Shown: piece by piece, positions 1 through 7,485 of the stretch
Layout: each line of letters begins with the position of its first letter
Numbering within the stretch: the first letter of the stretch is position 1
Notes under the pieces: model-generated
What the model was told of the DNA's origin: nothing
What the model saw: the letters and a program-made list of their open reading frames with translations, nothing else
The model's database searches: none
Source of the DNA: Methylocapsa sp.
GTDB taxonomy: Bacteria > Pseudomonadota > Alphaproteobacteria > Rhizobiales > Beijerinckiaceae
Direction: 5' to 3'
Assembly (NCBI GenBank): GCA_017353815.1
Contig: JAFMSB010000006.1
Coordinates: 1 to 17,604 of the forward strand
Length of the DNA stretch: 17,604 nt
Position numbers and translations under genes: made by a program

Positions 1-706
1 AGGGTCCGAGAGCCGCGCGAAGCCGCGCTGTGATGCTGGCGGGCGCGATCGCAAATCCAAGCCGGAGTCCGGGAAGGCCATAGGTTTTCCCGAAGGAGCG
101 CAACACAATCATCCCGCTTGAAGGCATGTTTGGAACGGCACTCGCCATCGACTCAAGGTCGATGAATGCCTCATCGACAATCAAGATGCTGCTATGCTTG
201 CTGAGCGAGGCCGCCAAAGCATGCAGGTCTTGCGCGGCAATGCGCATCCCGTCGGGATTGTTTGGGTTGACGACGATTGCGGCGTCATGACCTTTGAGCT
301 CCACGAAATCTTTTGTGGTGGTTACTCTGGCGCCGCATGCGGCCCAGCTCCGCGCATGCTCGCAGTAGGTGAAGCCCAAAATGCCTGCGCGGCGCGCAGG
401 AAAAAGCCGGGGAAGCCAATTTATGATCGCTTGCGTCCCGGGCGCGGCAACCACCTCGGCACGTCCGGGGACCCCGTACGCATTGGCCGCCGCCTCTTCA
501 AGGGCGCGAAGCTCCCCCGGACAAGGCAGCCTAGCGTAGCATTCCGGCTGCAGTTTGCCCACCGGATAAGAGTAGGGATTTACGCCGGTCGAGAGATCGA
601 GCCAGGGTTCGGGCGCTTGCGGATAGGCAAGGCGTGCGGCAGAAAGATCGCCGCCGTGCTGAATGGCGGGCAATGCGGGCGGGCAAGAGGCTTCACGCAT
701 GGACAT
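1..706 (-). CDS. cobC: Threonine-phosphate decarboxylase CobC (partial, C-terminus outside window)
   Basis: PLP-dependent fold-type I aminotransferase-like enzyme. By family knowledge it makes (R)-1-amino-2-propanol phosphate from L-threonine phosphate for the lower-ligand arm of cobalamin. About 235 residues are visible, and roughly the last 100 of a normal ~330-residue protein lie left of base 1. Seen in the sequence: an N-terminal QHGGDL element, LDLSTGVNPYSYP, the VVNPNNPDG stretch and IVDEAFIDLE typical of class I/II aminotransferases, then SFGKTYGLPGLRLGF with the likely Schiff-base lysine near residue 207. Two in-frame ATGs compete for the start, at 706 and 700. The one at 706 has a GTGGA ribosome-site-like stretch seven bases upstream, while 700 has none, so 706 is preferred weakly. 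The gene is divergent from cobD and their starts overlap. Confident in family; the symbol follows rhizobial usage (the enteric name is cobD). Confidence 0.9.
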   Translation of the reverse strand, partial: MSMREASCPPALPAIQHGGDLSAARLAYPQAPEPWLDLSTGVNPYSYPVGKLQPECYARLPCPGELRALEEAAANAYGVPGRAEVVAAPGTQAIINWLPRLFPARRAGILGFTYCEHARSWAACGARVTTTKDFVELKGHDAAIVVNPNNPDGMRIAAQDLHALAASLSKHSSILIVDEAFIDLESMASAVPNMPSSGMIVLRSFGKTYGLPGLRLGFAIAPASITARLRAALGP

Positions 707-1682
707 TGCTGGATCCACAAAGCTTGCCGTGCTTGCCGTGCTCGCTGAGGGTGTCTTAGGATATCCCCAATCCTTGTATGCCATGATAGGTCACCCGGTC
801 AGCTGGATCGGCCGCCTCATCGCGATTGCCGAGCGCGCATTGAACCAGAAAAAAAGGTCCGCTGCAGCCCGCTTCGCGTCGGGCGCGGCAGCGCTCGCAA
901 TCCTTTTGCTCATCGCGGCCGGGGCGGCGCGTCTTGCGGAGGCCGGGATTGCCGCGCTTGGGCTTGCCCGCCCGCTGCCCCTCTTGCTGAACGCGCTTGC
1001 TGCTGCGAGTCTCATCGCTCAACGCAGCCTTGACGATCATGTTTTCGCCGTCCGGCAAAGCCTCGAAAAAGGAATTGAGGAAGGACGCGAAGCTGTCGCA
1101 AAAATCGTTGGCCGCGATGTCGACACGCTTGATGCGTCCAGCGTTGCGAGCGCAGCGATTGAGAGCGTTGCCGAGAGCTTTTGCGACGGCGTGGTGGCGC
1201 CCGCCTTCTGGATTGCGGCTTTTGGTCTCGCTGGCGGGCTCTGCCACAAGACGATCAATACGGCGGACAGCATGATCGGCCACCGCACCGTGCGCTATGC
1301 TGCTTTTGGCTTTGCCGCGGCAAAGCTCGACGATCTTGTCAATTTTGCTCCGGCGCGGCTTTCGGCGCTGCTTGTTGCCGCCGCGTGCCTGCTTACAAAA
1401 GGAGCTTCTCTTAAAGGTGCGTTGCGGACCCTTTGGCGCGATTCAAGCGGCCATCCTTCGCCCAATGCCGGATGGCCCGAAGCGGCATTTGCGGGGGCAC
1501 TCGGCCTCAGGATCGCCGGGCCTCGTTCCTATGAGGGCGTTAATGTCACTGACGCCCCAATAGGGGATGGCAACAGGGCTTGCGCCAAAGACATCGAGCG
1601 GGCGCTCGCGCTTTACCGGCGCGCCTGCCTCGTCCATTGGCTCGCTTTGATAGCCATCCTGCTTGCTATCGCGCGATTTTAA
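699..1682 (+). CDS. cobD: Adenosylcobinamide-phosphate synthase CobD/CbiB
   Basis: Integral membrane enzyme that attaches aminopropanol phosphate to adenosylcobyric acid, the step after CobQ that uses the CobC product. The 327-residue length is normal for CbiB/CobD. Visible family marks are the N-terminal GHPVSWIG motif (about residues 32-39), the hydrophobic segments [13 protein letters not shown] and [29 protein letters not shown] with DGVVAPAFW (the conserved ESVAES...D..V.P.F segment), [10 protein letters not shown], and an ending in hydrophobic [12 protein letters not shown]. An upstream in-frame ATG at 663 exists, but the ATG at 699 is preferred: it gives a family-like N-terminus and has an AGAGG ribosome site seven bases upstream (684-688 region). 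The start overlaps cobC on the other strand, and the last 17 bases overlap the 3' end of cobQ. Confidence 0.92.
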   Translation: MDIAGSTKLAVLAVLAEGVLGYPQSLYAMIGHPVSWIGRLIAIAERALNQKKRSAAARFASGAAALAILLLIAAGAARLAEAGIAALGLARPLPLLLNALAAASLIAQRSLDDHVFAVRQSLEKGIEEGREAVAKIVGRDVDTLDASSVASAAIESVAESFCDGVVAPAFWIAAFGLAGGLCHKTINTADSMIGHRTVRYAAFGFAAAKLDDLVNFAPARLSALLVAAACLLTKGASLKGALRTLWRDSSGHPSPNAGWPEAAFAGALGLRIAGPRSYEGVNVTDAPIGDGNRACAKDIERALALYRRACLVHWLALIAILLAIARF

Positions 1683-3111
1683 GGAGCCGGTCGAGGTCCA
1701 TGTGCTCCTCAAGATGGGCAGCGACCGCATCGAGAGCCGCTTCGAGCAAGGCATCGTAAGAAAGGCCCGACCCTTTGGCCCCGAGGCGTGATAGCAGCGC
1801 GCTTCGCTGCCCTGCGGAGGCAAAAAGTCCGTGGACATAGCAGCCGCTCACCCGCCCATCCGCAGAGATGGCGCCATCGCTCCGCCCATCGGAAAAATAC
1901 AATAGAGGCCGCGCGCAGTCCGGCCCATGGGTCCGGCCAACATGCATCTCATAGCCGCGGAAGGCGGCGCCGCCGGCGCTTTTGCCTTCCACCGGCGCCA
2001 GCAACTTCTCATTCTCAAGCCGCGTCTCTATATCGAGCAGGCCGAGCCCCTCCGCCTCGCCGGGCGGACCCTCGATACCAAAAGGATCGCGAATGACCTT
2101 GCCAAGCATCTGGTAGCCCCCGCATAGGCCAAACACATGGCCGCCCCGGCGCAAATGGGCGAAAAGATCGATGTCCCAGCCCTCGCGCCGGAATGCGGCA
2201 AGACCGGCAATCGTTGTCTTCGAGCCCGGGAGAATGACGAGCGAAGCATCGGCGGGCAGCGCTTCACCGCTCCCAACCATGACAAGCCGCACCTCGCGTT
2301 CCAAATAGAACGGGTCGAGATCGTCGAAATTGCTGATGCCAGGTAATACAGGCGCGGCAATGGTGATTTGGCCATCGCCCTGGCCCCGGGGGCGGAAAGG
2401 AAAAAGCCCCAGCAAATCCTCCTCTGGCAGACGCTGCGCGTCCGGGCAATAGGGAATGAGCCCCAAAGAAGGCCAGCTGGTCACTTCTTCAATCAGCTCA
2501 ATTCCACTCGTAAGAAGATCAGGATCGCCGCGAAACTTGTTGATGACAAAGCCTTCGATCATGCGCGCATCCGCCGGATGAAGCACCGCTTTCGTGCCGA
2601 CGATTTGCGCGATGACGCCGCCGCGATCGATGTCGCCCGCCAAAATCACCGGGGTGTCCGCGGCGCGCGCAAAGCCCATATTCGCGATGTCGTTTTTGCG
2701 CAGATTGATTTCGGCCGCGCTGCCTGCGCCTTCGACAAGAACGAGGCTGCATTGGGCGCGCAGTCTGTCAAAGCTTTCGAGCACTTCGGGCAGAAGTTTG
2801 CGCTTCAGCTCTTGATATTCCAGGGCTTGCGCCTTTCCCATCACCCGCCCGCGCACGGCAATCTGGGCGCCATCGCCGCTCTGAGGTTTGAGCAGGACGG
2901 GGTTCATGTCGACACTGGGAGAGACGCCGCATGCACGCGCTTGGGTTGCCTGAGCGCGGCCAATTTCGCCGCCATCCGGCGTCACGGCCGCGTTGTTCGA
3001 CATGTTCTGCGGCTTGAAGGGACGGATTTCGAGGCCTCGATTGCGATAAGCCCGGCAAAGGCCGGCAACAATCACCGACTTTCCCGCGCCCGAGCCGGTG
3101 CCCTGCACCAT
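1666..3111 (-). CDS. cobQ: Cobyric acid synthase CobQ
   Basis: Glutamine- and ATP-dependent amidase that amidates the b, d, e and g side chains of adenosylcobyrinic a,c-diamide to give cobyric acid in the cytoplasm. The N-terminal dethiobiotin-synthetase-like domain begins at once with [11 protein letters not shown] (P-loop, residues ~2-12) and contains KPQNMSNNA and [12 protein letters not shown]. The C-terminal class I amidotransferase domain (from ~250) has [11 protein letters not shown] with nucleophilic Cys near 330 and CYVHGLF with His near 427. Length of 481 residues is normal. An in-frame TTG lies immediately before the ATG (3114-3112), but the AAAGAG ribosome-like stretch fits the ATG better. 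It starts 26 bases after the cobO stop, so it is probably co-transcribed with rne and cobO. Its 3' end overlaps cobD by 17 bases tail to tail. Confidence 0.95.
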   Translation of the reverse strand: MVQGTGSGAGKSVIVAGLCRAYRNRGLEIRPFKPQNMSNNAAVTPDGGEIGRAQATQARACGVSPSVDMNPVLLKPQSGDGAQIAVRGRVMGKAQALEYQELKRKLLPEVLESFDRLRAQCSLVLVEGAGSAAEINLRKNDIANMGFARAADTPVILAGDIDRGGVIAQIVGTKAVLHPADARMIEGFVINKFRGDPDLLTSGIELIEEVTSWPSLGLIPYCPDAQRLPEEDLLGLFPFRPRGQGDGQITIAAPVLPGISNFDDLDPFYLEREVRLVMVGSGEALPADASLVILPGSKTTIAGLAAFRREGWDIDLFAHLRRGGHVFGLCGGYQMLGKVIRDPFGIEGPPGEAEGLGLLDIETRLENEKLLAPVEGKSAGGAAFRGYEMHVGRTHGPDCARPLLYFSDGRSDGAISADGRVSGCYVHGLFASAGQRSALLSRLGAKGSGLSYDALLEAALDAVAAHLEEHMDLDRLLKIAR

Positions 3112-3137
3112 CAAGCTCTTTGCCCGCCGCGCGGGAC

Positions 3138-3761
3138 TCAGTACTCGATCCCTTCTTGCGCTTTCACACCTGCCGCAAAATGATGTTTTATGGCCGTCAT
3201 CTCGGTCACAAGATCGGCCGCATCAATTAATTCCGGCTTGGCATTGCGCCCGGTGATAATGACATGGAGACCGGGCCTGCGCACGCGCAGAGCCGCGATG
3301 ACCTCAGCCGGAGAAAGATAGTCATAGCGCAAGGCTATGTTGAGCTCATCGAGCACCACGAGTTTTATGCGTGGATCGGCCATCAGCTCCTGCGCCTTTG
3401 CCCACGCCGCTGCCGCAGCGGCGATATCGCGCTCGCGATCTTGGGTCTCCCACGTGAAACCTTCGCCCATCGTATGCCACGAAAGGAGATCCCGAAAGCG
3501 CGCCAGCGCATCGCGCTCGCCGGTGGTCCAAGCGCCCTTGATGAATTGCACGACCGCGCAATGCCATCCATGACCAAGCGCGCGCAAGAGCAACCCAAAA
3601 GCTGCCGTGGATTTCCCCTTGCCCTTGCCCGTGTGGACGACAAGGAGGCCTTTTTGGGCGACGGTTTTCGCGGCCACCTCCGCATCCTGGGCGGCCTTGC
3701 GCTTCGCCATCTTTTCCTTATGGCGAAGCGCACCGGCTTCGGGAAGCGCTCGCTGCTGCAT
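3138..3761 (-). CDS. cobO: Cob(I)yrinic acid a,c-diamide adenosyltransferase CobO
   Basis: CobA/CobO/BtuR-family enzyme that transfers the 5'-deoxyadenosyl group of ATP to the cobalt of reduced corrinoid. The 207-residue protein has the family N-terminus [13 protein letters not shown] (residues 14-26), a P-loop [10 protein letters not shown] (43-52), VVQFIKGAW, the Walker-B-like [32 protein letters not shown], and the ending [15 protein letters not shown] found in full-length family members. The ATG shares its first base with the last base of the rne stop codon (TGATG at 3763-3759), so translation is probably coupled to rne. cobQ follows after 26 bases. This is a full-length, intact enzyme. 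Confidence 0.95.
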   Translation of the reverse strand: MQQRALPEAGALRHKEKMAKRKAAQDAEVAAKTVAQKGLLVVHTGKGKGKSTAAFGLLLRALGHGWHCAVVQFIKGAWTTGERDALARFRDLLSWHTMGEGFTWETQDRERDIAAAAAAWAKAQELMADPRIKLVVLDELNIALRYDYLSPAEVIAALRVRRPGLHVIITGRNAKPELIDAADLVTEMTAIKHHFAAGVKAQEGIEY

Positions 3762-6667
3762 CAGCTACGCAAGCTCGCTCGCGCCCGCTGCCACCAGCCC
3801 GACCGCTTGGGGCGCGCCGGTTCTGTCTCCGGCTTTGCATCCTCTGCAGAGTCCGAGGGACTTTCACCGCTGCTCAAGGCATCCCCCGCCACGAGAATGG
3901 GCCCCTCCCGGATGCTTTCGCCAGCCTCGGCCGGGGAGGGGATTTGGATTTCTGCTGCCTCGCTTTCGTGGCCCAGCGCGCCTTCCGGCGCGGCTTCCCC
4001 CTCTGGCATGGGCCGTTCCTTTCTGCCGCGGACGGCGCGCTGGCCCCGCCGGCTTCGCGGCCTTCTCCCGCTCGCCGCAGCACCTGCCTCCCGGGCCGCT
4101 TGCTCCTCGCTTGCAACCCTTTGCGCATCGCTATCGGCAACATCGGACGAGGACACGAGACTTCCCTCGGCTTCGCCATCTCCCAAGCTCTCCATGCCGG
4201 AGACGGGGCTTGCGAACCCAGCCGCGATGTCCGCGCCAGGAGGAACGAGAGGCCCGCGCCCCCCGAGGGCCGCCATCATCGCCAAACCCTCGTCAGGGGG
4301 CTGAGGCGCGTTGGCCGCTATGCCGGAAATATCCCGGCTGCCGCCCCGGGTGCGCCTACGCCTGCGCCTGCGCCTTTGCCAGGCCTGGGCCTCGCTTTCG
4401 CTATCACTCTCGCGCTGTCTATCGCTCGAGGATTGCGCTGCAACCGTTGGCGCCTCATCGCCCTCAACCGCGGCATTTTCGGAGACGGCCAAGAAGCCGC
4501 CGCTGGCATCCGCGCCAGCGGTCTCGTCAGCTGCGAGGGCCGGCACGCCTTTTATTCCCGCTGCGGGTTCGCCCCGCTGCAAGGTATAGTAGTTCGTGCT
4601 CATCAAAGTCTCGTCAGCGGCGATTGTCACCGATGCGCCGAAGCGCTCCTCCAAATCGCGCAGATGGGAGCGCTTTTGGTTGAGAATATAAAGCGCAACC
4701 GGCGTCCGGGTCTTGACGATGAGGTCATGCTCCGCGCTTTTGATCAAGGCGTCTTCGAGGGCCCGCAGGACGTGCAGGGCGATCGAGGCCGTCGAGCGCA
4801 CCGTTCCCGCACCGCCGCAATGGGGGCAGGGAACCGTCGAGCCCTCGATCACGCCCGCGCGCGTGCGCTGGCGCGACATCTCTAAAAGACCAAAATGGGA
4901 CATGCGGCCGATCTGGATGCGGGCACGGTCATTTTTGAGCGCTTCTTTCAACCGGCGCTCAACGGTGCGGTTGTTCCGCGCCTCCTCCATGTCGATGAAA
5001 TCGATGACGATGAGACCTGCCAGATCGCGGAGCCGCAGCTGACGGCTGATCTCTTCGACGGCCTCGAGGTTGGTGCGCAGCGCCGTGTCCTCGATGTTGT
5101 GTTCGCGCGTGGACTTGCCGGAGTTGACATCGATCGCGACCAAAGCCTCGGCTTGATTGATGACGATATAGCCCCCTGACTTCAACGTCACCTGGTTCGA
5201 GAACATTGCGTCGAGCTGCGTTTCGACGCCGAATTTCGCAAAGATCGGGGCGCGCTCGCGGTAGGGCTGGACCATTTTGGCATGGCTCGGCATGAGCAGC
5301 CGCATGAATTCCTTGGCCTCGCGATAGCCCTCTTCGCCCGCAACAATGATTTCCTCGATATCTTTATTGTAGAGATCGCGGATGGAACGTTTGATTAGCG
5401 AACCCTCTTCATAGACGAGGGTAGGCGCCGTCGAGCGCAATGTGGTCTCGCGGACCGTTTCCCACATCCGCAACAAATATTCGAAATCCCGCTTCACCTC
5501 GGCCTTGGTGCGCGATGCGCCCGCGGTGCGGACAATCACGCCCATTCCTTCGGGGACATCGAGCTCCAGAGCGATCGCCTTCAGCCGCTTGCGGTCGGAG
5601 GGATCGGTGATCTTGCGCGAAATTCCCCCGCCCCGGGCGGTGTTCGGCATCAAAACCGAATAGCGCCCGGCGAGCGAGAGATAGGTCGTAAGCGCCGCGC
5701 CCTTGTTGCCGCGCTCCTCTTTTACGACCTGAACAAGCAGCACCTGCCGGCGCTTGATCACCTCTTGGATCTTATATTGCCTTCGCGCCCGCGGCCGGTG
5801 CGGAGGCATCTCTTCCAGCGCGTCACCGCCAATCTGCTCGATCTCGGCCGCTTCCTCGGCCCCTTCAGCGCGCGGCCCGGCGCCAGCTTCGCCCGCTTGG
5901 CTGATTCCGCCCGGTTCCTCCCCGGCCCAATCAGGCTGAAAAGCCTGCGCACCGCCGTTCGCCGCGCCGCTCTCCTCTTCGCCTGCCGCTCGTTCGTTTT
6001 CTTTTGCAGCAATGTCCTCCGAAGCGCTGCCTGCGACCGGCTCGACTGCCCCGGAAAGATAGCTTTCCAGCCCTCCCGGTGATTCTGGCAACTCCTGTTC
6101 TGACGCAGTGCGTTCCGCTTCAGCACTCTCCTGAATTTGATCGTCCGGCTGCAGTTCCACTGGCACCTGCGCTGCGGCGTCAGGAGCCATTTCCGCCACG
6201 AGACCCTCGTCTTTGGCTCCGGCAAGGCCCTCTTCCCCAAGGAGCGCCTCGAGGGGAGCGGCCTCCGATATGACAGGCCCGGCTCTGTGGCTTTTTGCTG
6301 CGCGTTGTCCATTGGACTCGCCGCGCCGGAAGCGGCGGCTGCGGCGCAGCGGCCTAAAGTCCTCCTCCTCATCATGCGCCTCCCTCGCCTCTTCCTCGAT
6401 TAGCGCCTGGCGGTCGGCGACGGGTATCTGGTAGTAATCGGGGTGGATTTCCGAAAAAGCGAGGAACCCGTGGCGGTTTCCGCCGTAATCGACAAAGGCG
6501 GCTTGCAGCGAAGGCTCGACTCGCGTGACCTTGGCAAGATAGATATTCCCGCGAAGCTGTCTTTTGCTGGCCGATTCGAAATCGAACTCCTCGATCCGGT
6601 TTCCGCGGATGACCACGACCCGGGTTTCCTCGGGGTGAGATGCGTCAATGAGCATTTTGGTAGACAT
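3761..6667 (-). CDS. rne: Ribonuclease E (RNase E/G family endoribonuclease)
   Basis: Essential single-strand endoribonuclease and scaffold of the RNA degradosome; 968 residues. The N-terminus MSTKMLIDASHPEETRVVV matches alphaproteobacterial RNase E and fixes the start. The S1 domain (about 36-340) is split by an acidic, Ala/Glu/Gly-rich insertion at ~100-290. The catalytic core follows with AIDVNSG (D513), VIDFIDM (D556) and the zinc-link CPHCGGAG (C614, C617). The spacings 43 and 101 equal those from E. coli D303 to D346 and to C404, so the core is colinear. The tail (~690-968) is low complexity, with a run of eight arginines near 766, a second basic patch near 865-885, and a C-terminal KRSGWWQR. 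In Caulobacter a GWW peptide at this place binds PNPase. The stop codon overlaps the cobO start by one base. Confidence 0.96.
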   Translation of the reverse strand: MSTKMLIDASHPEETRVVVIRGNRIEEFDFESASKRQLRGNIYLAKVTRVEPSLQAAFVDYGGNRHGFLAFSEIHPDYYQIPVADRQALIEEEAREAHDEEEDFRPLRRSRRFRRGESNGQRAAKSHRAGPVISEAAPLEALLGEEGLAGAKDEGLVAEMAPDAAAQVPVELQPDDQIQESAEAERTASEQELPESPGGLESYLSGAVEPVAGSASEDIAAKENERAAGEEESGAANGGAQAFQPDWAGEEPGGISQAGEAGAGPRAEGAEEAAEIEQIGGDALEEMPPHRPRARRQYKIQEVIKRRQVLLVQVVKEERGNKGAALTTYLSLAGRYSVLMPNTARGGGISRKITDPSDRKRLKAIALELDVPEGMGVIVRTAGASRTKAEVKRDFEYLLRMWETVRETTLRSTAPTLVYEEGSLIKRSIRDLYNKDIEEIIVAGEEGYREAKEFMRLLMPSHAKMVQPYRERAPIFAKFGVETQLDAMFSNQVTLKSGGYIVINQAEALVAIDVNSGKSTREHNIEDTALRTNLEAVEEISRQLRLRDLAGLIVIDFIDMEEARNNRTVERRLKEALKNDRARIQIGRMSHFGLLEMSRQRTRAGVIEGSTVPCPHCGGAGTVRSTASIALHVLRALEDALIKSAEHDLIVKTRTPVALYILNQKRSHLRDLEERFGASVTIAADETLMSTNYYTLQRGEPAAGIKGVPALAADETAGADASGGFLAVSENAAVEGDEAPTVAAQSSSDRQRESDSESEAQAWQRRRRRRRRTRGGSRDISGIAANAPQPPDEGLAMMAALGGRGPLVPPGADIAAGFASPVSGMESLGDGEAEGSLVSSSDVADSDAQRVASEEQAAREAGAAASGRRPRSRRGQRAVRGRKERPMPEGEAAPEGALGHESEAAEIQIPSPAEAGESIREGPILVAGDALSSGESPSDSAEDAKPETEPARPKRSGWWQRARASLRS

Positions 6668-7437
6668 GGCAAACTCGTTTCGATGTGCGGCTCAGAGGGC
6701 GGCCACCGCCGCGCAAGGTCCGCACCTGGGCTGTCGAAAGCGCGGCTGGGCTGGCGTGAAGCCTATGCCCGCCGCGGACGGTTGAATAAGGAATGGACCA
6801 AAGCCTCGCGGCGGACAGAGAATCATCCGCCAAGGGGCAATTTCCGGGATATTATGGCGCTTGGCGGCGGCAGGCCGCAGAACGGGCGTACCGGGACGGC
6901 TCGTGCCCCTGCTGCGCAGTGAAGGCAGTGATGATGGTCCTGCGGATCCTCGCAGACCGCCGGCTCGGTGCTCGTCAGGATGGGCGAAATCTTGGCTTAA
7001 ATCGCGGGTGATCCTGGAACGCCACTCGACGGGACAAACCATGTCCTCTGTACCTATTATCTTCGGGACCGGCGCCAATGAGCTAGGCAGGTTCCGGTCA
7101 AGGCAGCGGTTGCGCCCAGCCTCTCGTCAGGATTGGCGAAGATGCCGACTAAAACCTGGCTTACGCAACGCGACACAGCTGTCCATCATCAAAAATCCAA
7201 AGCCTTAACGCGGCCTTTACCGCGCGGCGCCAAACACACGCTGCCCAAGATCATCGAATTCCGGGCAAGAACAGTGAGTAAACATTCATATCGGCATTGC
7301 CGGTCATTTGGCAAGTTTTCTAGGAGCTCCAATTGGCCCTGCCCGGGTTTTCGCTGTGGGTTTCTTCCTGTTCGCAACTCGTTAATCTCGCCGGACCAAA
7401 GGGTACAGATGATGGGAAACCATTGGAGGCCGAAGCC
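6668..7437. other. Long intergenic leader region between divergent rne and amidase genes
   Basis: About 770 bases with no gene I can support. Open frames run through it on both strands but give Pro/Arg-rich products without recognisable family features. It must hold the promoters and leaders of rne (minus) and the amidase (plus). In E. coli the rne 5' leader mediates autoregulation by RNase E; a similar role here is inference. The visible internal structure is a near-perfect direct repeat (6971-6988 and 7123-7140). A GATAAT stretch on the minus strand, reading through 7065-7060, is a weak -10 candidate, but no convincing -35 stands at the right distance, so no promoter is called. Confidence 0.5.
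6971..7140. repeat. Pair of 18-bp direct repeats upstream of rne
   Basis: CTCGTCAGGATGGGCGAA at 6971-6988 recurs as CTCGTCAGGATTGGCGAA at 7123-7140, differing at one base. Weaker similarity continues past each copy: CTTGGCTTA..TCGCG follows the first, and CCTGGCTTACGCAACGCG follows the second after about 14 extra bases. Both copies lie in the shared leader of rne and the amidase. Possible roles are a regulator binding-site pair or a duplicated RNA element in the rne transcript; neither can be decided from sequence. Confidence 0.6.
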
Positions 7438-7485
7438 ATGCCATTGCGCGCCGGGGGAAATCGATTTGCGCAGCCCCATGGATGA
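7438..7485 (+). CDS. Possible 15-codon leader ORF overlapping the amidase start
   Basis: ATG at 7438 is preceded by a strong GGAGG (7424-7428) at a nine-base spacing and encodes MPLRAGGNRFAQPHG, ending with TGA at 7483-7485. The proposed amidase ATG at 7478 lies inside the last codons in another frame and has no good ribosome site of its own. This arrangement would allow translational coupling through a short upstream reading frame. The peptide resembles nothing I know; it may matter only as a translated leader. Speculative, based on the ribosome site and the overlap only. Confidence 0.3.
   Translation: MPLRAGGNRFAQPHG

Noticed and set aside
2368..4885. Several long plus-strand frames opposite cobQ, cobO and rne
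   Set aside because: The minus-strand genes have complete catalytic motifs; the plus-strand products are Arg/Pro/Ala-rich shadows.
6971..7140. CUGACGAG in the minus-strand copies of the direct repeat, like the hammerhead ribozyme CUGANGA core
   Set aside because: No GAAA follows a stem after either copy and no matching stems I and III were found, so a hammerhead fold cannot be built.
1..7477. Possible cobalamin riboswitch controlling the cob genes or the rne-cobO-cobQ unit
   Set aside because: No B12 box or its flanking conserved blocks were recognised upstream of rne, and the cobC/cobD starts overlap, leaving no leader. A CCACTG at about 9054 lies in the end of the AT-rich gene and lacks the rest of the motif.
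7133..7477. 115-codon upstream extension of the amidase frame
   Set aside because: It would place an Arg/Lys/Pro-rich stretch before the signal peptide and is unlike AmiC N-termini; it overlaps the repeat and leader region.
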